A stretch of DNA of 64,000 nucleotides from the NCBI RefSeq assembly GCF_042682545.1, contig NZ_JBHUHQ010000021.1; one strand, 5' to 3'. Source of the DNA: Ornithinibacillus salinisoli. Its GTDB lineage: Bacteria > Bacillota > Bacilli > Bacillales > Amphibacillaceae. Position 1 is the first letter of the stretch. Every line of letters starts with the position of its first letter. Positions 60,436 to 64,000 of this stretch are shown one piece after another. Below the pieces are notes generated by a model. The model was not told where the DNA came from. It saw only the letters and a list, made by a program, of their open reading frames with translations, and searched no databases. Position numbers and translations under genes: made by a program.

Positions 60436-61464
60436 CTAGGAAATATTTACTTGTTTTTGATACAAGTAAGAACCTACATATTTAACTAAATCCACTACTC
60501 TTTTGGAGTATCCCCATTCATTATCATACCATGCGAGAACTTTGATTTTATTTTCACCCATGACCATAGTCGATAATCCATCTATAATTGCCGAATGCTC
60601 TGTTGTTGTATAATCAATCGAAACAAGTGGTTCTTCACTGTATTTAACGATTCCATTCATTTCATTTACTTCCGCATGTTTGAAGGCATGATTAACATCA
60701 TCCACTGTAACAGATTCTTCTACATCTACTACTAGGTCAACTAATGACACGTTAGGAGTGGGTACCCGTAATGCCATTCCGTGTAATTTTCCTTCTAAAT
60801 GTGGTAGTACTTCAGATAACGCCTTTGCTGCCCCTGTTGATGTTGGAATAATAGATTGTGTACAACCTCTAGCACGTCGTAAGTCTTTATGGGGATTATC
60901 CAAATTCTTTTGATCATTTGTAAAGGCATGCACAGTCGTCATAAGTCCATTAATAATAGAAAAACGATCATCTAATACTTTCACTACTGGTGCTAAACAG
61001 TTGGTAGTACAGGATGCATTTGAAATAACATCATCTTCCGCAACTAATGAGCCATGATTGACTCCCATTACTATAGTCTTATCAATATCTTTGCCAGGTG
61101 CAGTAATAACTACTTTTTTTGCTCCTGCTTTCAGGTGTAAGCCAGCGCTTTCATTTGTTTTAAACTTACCTGTAGCTTCTATAACAACATCAATATTGTT
61201 TTCTTTCCAAGGCAATTTCTCAGGGTCCCTCGAATTTACAATCATAATTTTTTTGTCATTCACTTCTAACGCTCCTTGAAGCGCTTCCACATTCCCGTTA
61301 AAAATTCCATGGACACTATCGTATTTGATTAAATGTGCCAGTGTTTCTGGAGGATAACTTGCATTAATAGCAACAACCTCTAATTGTTCATCTTGAATTG
61401 CTTGGCGAAACACCATTCTTCCAATGCGGCCAAACCCATTAATTGCAATTCGTGTTCTCTCCAT
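60436..61464 (-). CDS. gapB: Glyceraldehyde-3-phosphate dehydrogenase GapB (gluconeogenic)
   Basis: Catalyses the NADP-preferring reaction used in gluconeogenesis. The 342 residues have the Rossmann motif INGFGRIGRMVFR and the catalytic cysteine C152 in SNASCTTNCLAPV. The segment after the second beta strand is VAINASYPPE rather than the aspartate-containing one of NAD-dependent GapA, which fits GapB. ATG 61464 follows GGGAGGACT. Two CcpN-type sites lie upstream. Confidence 0.94.
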   Translation of the reverse strand: MERTRIAINGFGRIGRMVFRQAIQDEQLEVVAINASYPPETLAHLIKYDSVHGIFNGNVEALQGALEVNDKKIMIVNSRDPEKLPWKENNIDVVIEATGKFKTNESAGLHLKAGAKKVVITAPGKDIDKTIVMGVNHGSLVAEDDVISNASCTTNCLAPVVKVLDDRFSIINGLMTTVHAFTNDQKNLDNPHKDLRRARGCTQSIIPTSTGAAKALSEVLPHLEGKLHGMALRVPTPNVSLVDLVVDVEESVTVDDVNHAFKHAEVNEMNGIVKYSEEPLVSIDYTTTEHSAIIDGLSTMVMGENKIKVLAWYDNEWGYSKRVVDLVKYVGSYLYQKQVNIS

Positions 61465-61480
61465 TGATAGTCCTCCCAAG

Positions 61481-61523
61481 TGTGTTATACTTATTTCTCT
61501 ATTTTTACAAATAGTATAACACA
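61481..61523 (-). promoter_or_regulatory. Twin CcpN-type operators upstream of gapB
   Basis: TGTGTTATACT at 61481-61491 (plus) and the same 11-mer on the minus strand at 61513-61523 both fit the CcpN consensus TRTGHYATAYW at every position. They face each other 32 bp apart. CcpN represses gapB on glycolytic sugars in B. subtilis; ccpN is not in this window. Confidence 0.75.
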
Positions 61524-61659
61524 TATAGTTGTAAAAGGTACATATTTTTTTAAAATTAATAAGAAGGAGTCTTTCGCATTGTTTTTGCAACTGATATATA
61601 CTGCGATAGTATATCACTCCAGAAAAATATTACGATTTGCTCGGATTAGTTTTCCCCAT

Positions 61660-61775
61660 TCACGTCTCCTTCTCTTTCTCTTAGGCCATGGAAAGCAACT
61701 ACAGCATTGCATCGCACACGAAAAAGTGTTTTCTTTTACAAAACATCACTCCGAAATAGCATCACTCTTTAAAAC
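61660..61775 (+). repeat. Degenerate repeat fragment between gapB and coaE
   Basis: Segments such as CATCGCACACGAAAAAGTG and GTTTTCTTTTAC resemble 30405-30440. It seems a decayed relative of the sequence that flanks repeat copy 2. No gene is supported here. Confidence 0.45.
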
Positions 61776-61783
61776 ACCCCAAA

Positions 61784-61821
61784 AGAAAAATCCTACGACA
61801 GGCAAGTCGTAGGATTTTCAT
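61784..61821 (-). terminator. Terminator after coaE
   Basis: AAAATCCTACGAC and GTCGTAGGATTTT form a 13-bp stem with a 6-nt loop, then ATTTTTCTTTT on the minus strand. It lies just after the coaE stop at 61824. Confidence 0.9.
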
Positions 61822-61823
61822 AA

Positions 61824-62423
61824 TTATAAGATTCCCCAATGTTTTAGGATTTCTTCTAATTGCCGAAAAGATTCATGCTTGGTACCATTATTATTGATTA
61901 CAGCGTCAGCAAGCTTAGCTTTTTCTTTAACTGGGAGCTGTGACTGTATTCTTTGCTTCGCTTCCACCTCATGGGAACCATCTCGTTCCATTAACCGTTC
62001 TAATTGAGTTGCTTCATTCACATAGACCACAATGGTTTTATCCACAAAATGTGTCAATTTGCTTTCAAATAATAGGGGAATATCCAGAACGACACACTTT
62101 TCACCAGCATTTACGAATGAATCTCTTTGAAAAAGTATACTTTCACGAACAGCCGGATGAACAATACGATTTAGCTGTTCACGTTTTTGTTCATTCGTAA
62201 AAATAATTGCACCTAGTTTTTTACGATCTAAGCTTTTATCTTCTTGTAAGATTCCCGTACCAAACACGTCGACAATCTCTCGATAAGCCTTCTCTCCTGG
62301 TTTTACAACTTCTCTAGAAATTTTGTCTGCATCAATTACAGGGATATGAAGGTCATCAAACATAAGAGACACCGTACTCTTTCCACTGGCTATACTACCA
62401 GTTAAACCAATAACTAAAGCCAT
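61824..62423 (-). CDS. coaE: Dephospho-CoA kinase
   Basis: Last step of CoA synthesis, 199 residues. Walker A GSIASGKST is near residue 9, followed by IDADKISREVV and the LID region RDGSHEVEAKQRIQSQL. ATG 62423 is spaced correctly from GGGGGA; an in-frame TTG is too close. It follows mutM, as in the polA-mutM-coaE cluster of B. subtilis. Confidence 0.94.
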   Translation of the reverse strand: MALVIGLTGSIASGKSTVSLMFDDLHIPVIDADKISREVVKPGEKAYREIVDVFGTGILQEDKSLDRKKLGAIIFTNEQKREQLNRIVHPAVRESILFQRDSFVNAGEKCVVLDIPLLFESKLTHFVDKTIVVYVNEATQLERLMERDGSHEVEAKQRIQSQLPVKEKAKLADAVINNNGTKHESFRQLEEILKHWGIL

Positions 62424-62473
62424 TACCAAATCCCCCTATTTCCATGATGTAAGAAAAGTCATGTGTAAAACTA

Positions 62474-63301
62474 TTACTGTTTTTGACAGCTCGGGCAAAC
62501 ATGTGTACCACGTCCGCCAACCTTCATCTTAATAATTAGTTTCCCACAATTTTTACAACCTTGATTTTCCTGACCATAAACAAATAACTCTTGCTGGAAC
62601 ATTCCCATTTCACCTTGACCATTTACATAAGAACGAATGGTAGTTCCCCCTTGAGCAACCGCTTCTTTTAACGTTAAAATCGCCTGTTCTTGGACTTTTT
62701 TGACCTCTTTTTTAGTAAGTTTATTAGCCTTTTTCAATGGATGGACTCCAGCTCGAAACAACGTCTCATCAACATAAATATTTCCTAATCCAGCAACTAC
62801 ATATTGATCCAACAACACCGATTTAATAACGCGATTTGTCTTTCTTAACTTTTCATAAAAATAGTCAAAGGTAAAGCTATTATCAAAGGGATCTGGACCT
62901 AATTGATTTAGAGGCTTATGGAGAAACTCCTCCCCTTTTGGAACAACATGCATCGTTCCAAATTTACGAACATCGTTATAACGTAATTCTTCTCCGCTTG
63001 TAAACCGAAAGATCACATGTGTATGTTTTTTAACTGGTTCTTCTTTGGATACTACACTGTATTTCCCTTCCATTCGCAAATGGGAAATCATTGTGTAGTC
63101 ATCCATTTCAAATAATAAAAATTTTCCTTTTCGATTAATATTATGGATGGTTTGACCCATAAGTATATGTTTAAATTGTTCCACATCATCCGGCTCTTTT
63201 ATGATGTTTCCCCAAAAGACAGAGATGTCCTCTATTTTTTTATCTAATACAAATCGCTTTAACGTATTTTTAATTGTTTCAACTTCAGGTAATTCAGGCA
63301 T
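62474..63301 (-). CDS. mutM: Formamidopyrimidine-DNA glycosylase
   Basis: Removes 8-oxoguanine and formamidopyrimidines. The 275 residues start with MPELPEVETI, where P2 is the nucleophile and E3 is catalytic; a helix-two-turn-helix and a C-terminal zinc finger (CKNCGK...CPSCQ) follow. It starts 12 nt after polA and is probably cotranscribed. Confidence 0.97.
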   Translation of the reverse strand: MPELPEVETIKNTLKRFVLDKKIEDISVFWGNIIKEPDDVEQFKHILMGQTIHNINRKGKFLLFEMDDYTMISHLRMEGKYSVVSKEEPVKKHTHVIFRFTSGEELRYNDVRKFGTMHVVPKGEEFLHKPLNQLGPDPFDNSFTFDYFYEKLRKTNRVIKSVLLDQYVVAGLGNIYVDETLFRAGVHPLKKANKLTKKEVKKVQEQAILTLKEAVAQGGTTIRSYVNGQGEMGMFQQELFVYGQENQGCKNCGKLIIKMKVGGRGTHVCPSCQKQ

Positions 63302-63313
63302 CTTTTTTTCTCC

Positions 63314-64000
63314 TTATTTTGCATCAAACCAGCTTGAACCAAATGCAAAGTCTACTTTTAATGGAACATTCAGTTCAACTGTATTTTCCATCATTGCAGG
63401 GACTATTTCTTTTAATGATTCAAGTTCTTCCTTTGGTGCTTCTAAAATTAATTCATCATGTACTTGTAAAAGAATCCGGGATTGTAAATTCTCATCTAAA
63501 AGTTTTTCATGTAAATCAATCATTGCTTTCTTAATTATATCAGCAGCTGATCCTTGAATTGGTGTGTTCATAGCTGTACGTTCCGCAAAACTCCGCAAGT
63601 TAAAATTACGACTTGTAATATCTGGTAAATACCTTCTTCGATTCATTAATGTAGTTACATACCCTTTATGTTTAGCTTCTTGTACGACATCATCCATATA
63701 CTGCTTGACTCCAGGATAACTCTCAAAATATCGTTCAATAAACTGTTTGGCTTCCTTACGAGTAATTCCAAGGTTTTGGGATAATCCATAATCACTTATA
63801 CCATACACAATCCCAAAGTTTACTGCTTTTGCTTGTCTACGCATATTACCTGTTACTTCATCCTTCTGAACATGAAAAACATCCATGGCAGTTTGGGTAT
63901 GAATATCTAAATCGTTCTTAAAAGCAGAAATTAGTTTTTCATCATTGGCAATATGAGCTAACACACGCAATTCGATCTGAGAGTAATCTGCAGCAAACAT
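63314..64000 (-). CDS. polA: DNA polymerase I, C-terminal part (truncated by window edge)
   Basis: The last 228 residues of a family A polymerase. Visible are motif A (DYSQIELRVLAHIA), the finger helix RRQAKAVNFGIVYGISDYG with the conserved K and Y, and motif C (VHDELILEAP). The coding sequence continues beyond 64000. mutM and coaE follow in the same direction. Confidence 0.96.
   Translation of the reverse strand: MFAADYSQIELRVLAHIANDEKLISAFKNDLDIHTQTAMDVFHVQKDEVTGNMRRQAKAVNFGIVYGISDYGLSQNLGITRKEAKQFIERYFESYPGVKQYMDDVVQEAKHKGYVTTLMNRRRYLPDITSRNFNLRSFAERTAMNTPIQGSAADIIKKAMIDLHEKLLDENLQSRILLQVHDELILEAPKEELESLKEIVPAMMENTVELNVPLKVDFAFGSSWFDAK

Noticed and set aside
61480..61812. 110-codon plus-strand frame upstream of gapB
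   Set aside because: It overlaps the CcpN-type sites, a degenerate repeat and the coaE terminator, and has no ribosome binding site.

Overview
This window is a chromosomal core segment from a spore-forming, low-G+C member of the Bacillaceae. Gene content and order closely follow the Bacillus subtilis hem-lon-tig-rph-gerE-sdh-uvrC-etf-mutS2-pheST-infC-thrS-dnaBI-gapB-polA region. Protein sequences and the dispersed intergenic repeats suggest a halotolerant genus near Oceanobacillus/Virgibacillus; this is an inference from recall, not from a search. Most genes lie on the minus strand. No transposase, phage gene, CRISPR array or rRNA gene was seen.

Layout. 254-6483: haem operon hemA-hemX-hemC-hemD-hemB-hemL (minus) behind a PerR-box-like site. 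6723-9587: a small membrane protein (plus) and a polar amino acid ABC transporter (minus), which appear inserted relative to B. subtilis. 9914-17185: ysxC, lon, clpX, tig and a TPR protein. 17325-17481: tRNA-Arg and tRNA-Gly, with a decayed 5' fragment of the tRNA-Gly nearby. 17794-23322: ysnB, rdgB, rph, gerM, racE, ysmB, gerE (plus), ysmA. 23398-26573: sdhCAB. 26836: yslB (plus). 27677-29872: uvrC and trxA. 29873-30836: a 960-bp gene-free stretch made largely of repeats. 30837-35925: fatty-acid oxidation block etfA, etfB, fadB, fadR, lcfA, with a consensus promoter and FadR box in front of fadR. 36066-41631: a 27-codon membrane peptide, yshE, mutS2, polX, cvpA, zapA; then rnhC (plus). 42882-47434: pheST under a T-box, and an rRNA methyltransferase. 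47536-50780: sspI, a lytic transglycosylase, an M42 peptidase, a dimeric dUTPase and ysdB behind a sigma-W promoter. 51174-55678: a TVP38-family protein, ysdA, rplT-rpmI-infC under an L20 leader with an ATT-initiated infC, and thrS under a T-box. 56031-60283: ytxC, dnaI, dnaB, nrdR and an uncharacterised gene. 60436-64000: gapB behind two CcpN-type sites, coaE, mutM and the 3' end of polA.

How the genes work together. The window combines tetrapyrrole synthesis, protein quality control (Lon, ClpX, trigger factor), replication initiation and repair (DnaB, DnaI, PolA, UvrC, MutM, MutS2, PolX, RNase HIII), translation (PheST, ThrS, IF3, L20, L35), respiration (Sdh), fatty-acid beta-oxidation and sporulation/germination (GerE, GerM, SspI, YtxC). 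It is an ordinary core region and I found no new multi-gene system. The most unusual items are intergenic: a repeat family whose copies differ by compensatory base-pair changes, a second repeat family, twin 18-bp near-palindromes at the lcfA promoter, and a small membrane-peptide frame after yshE.
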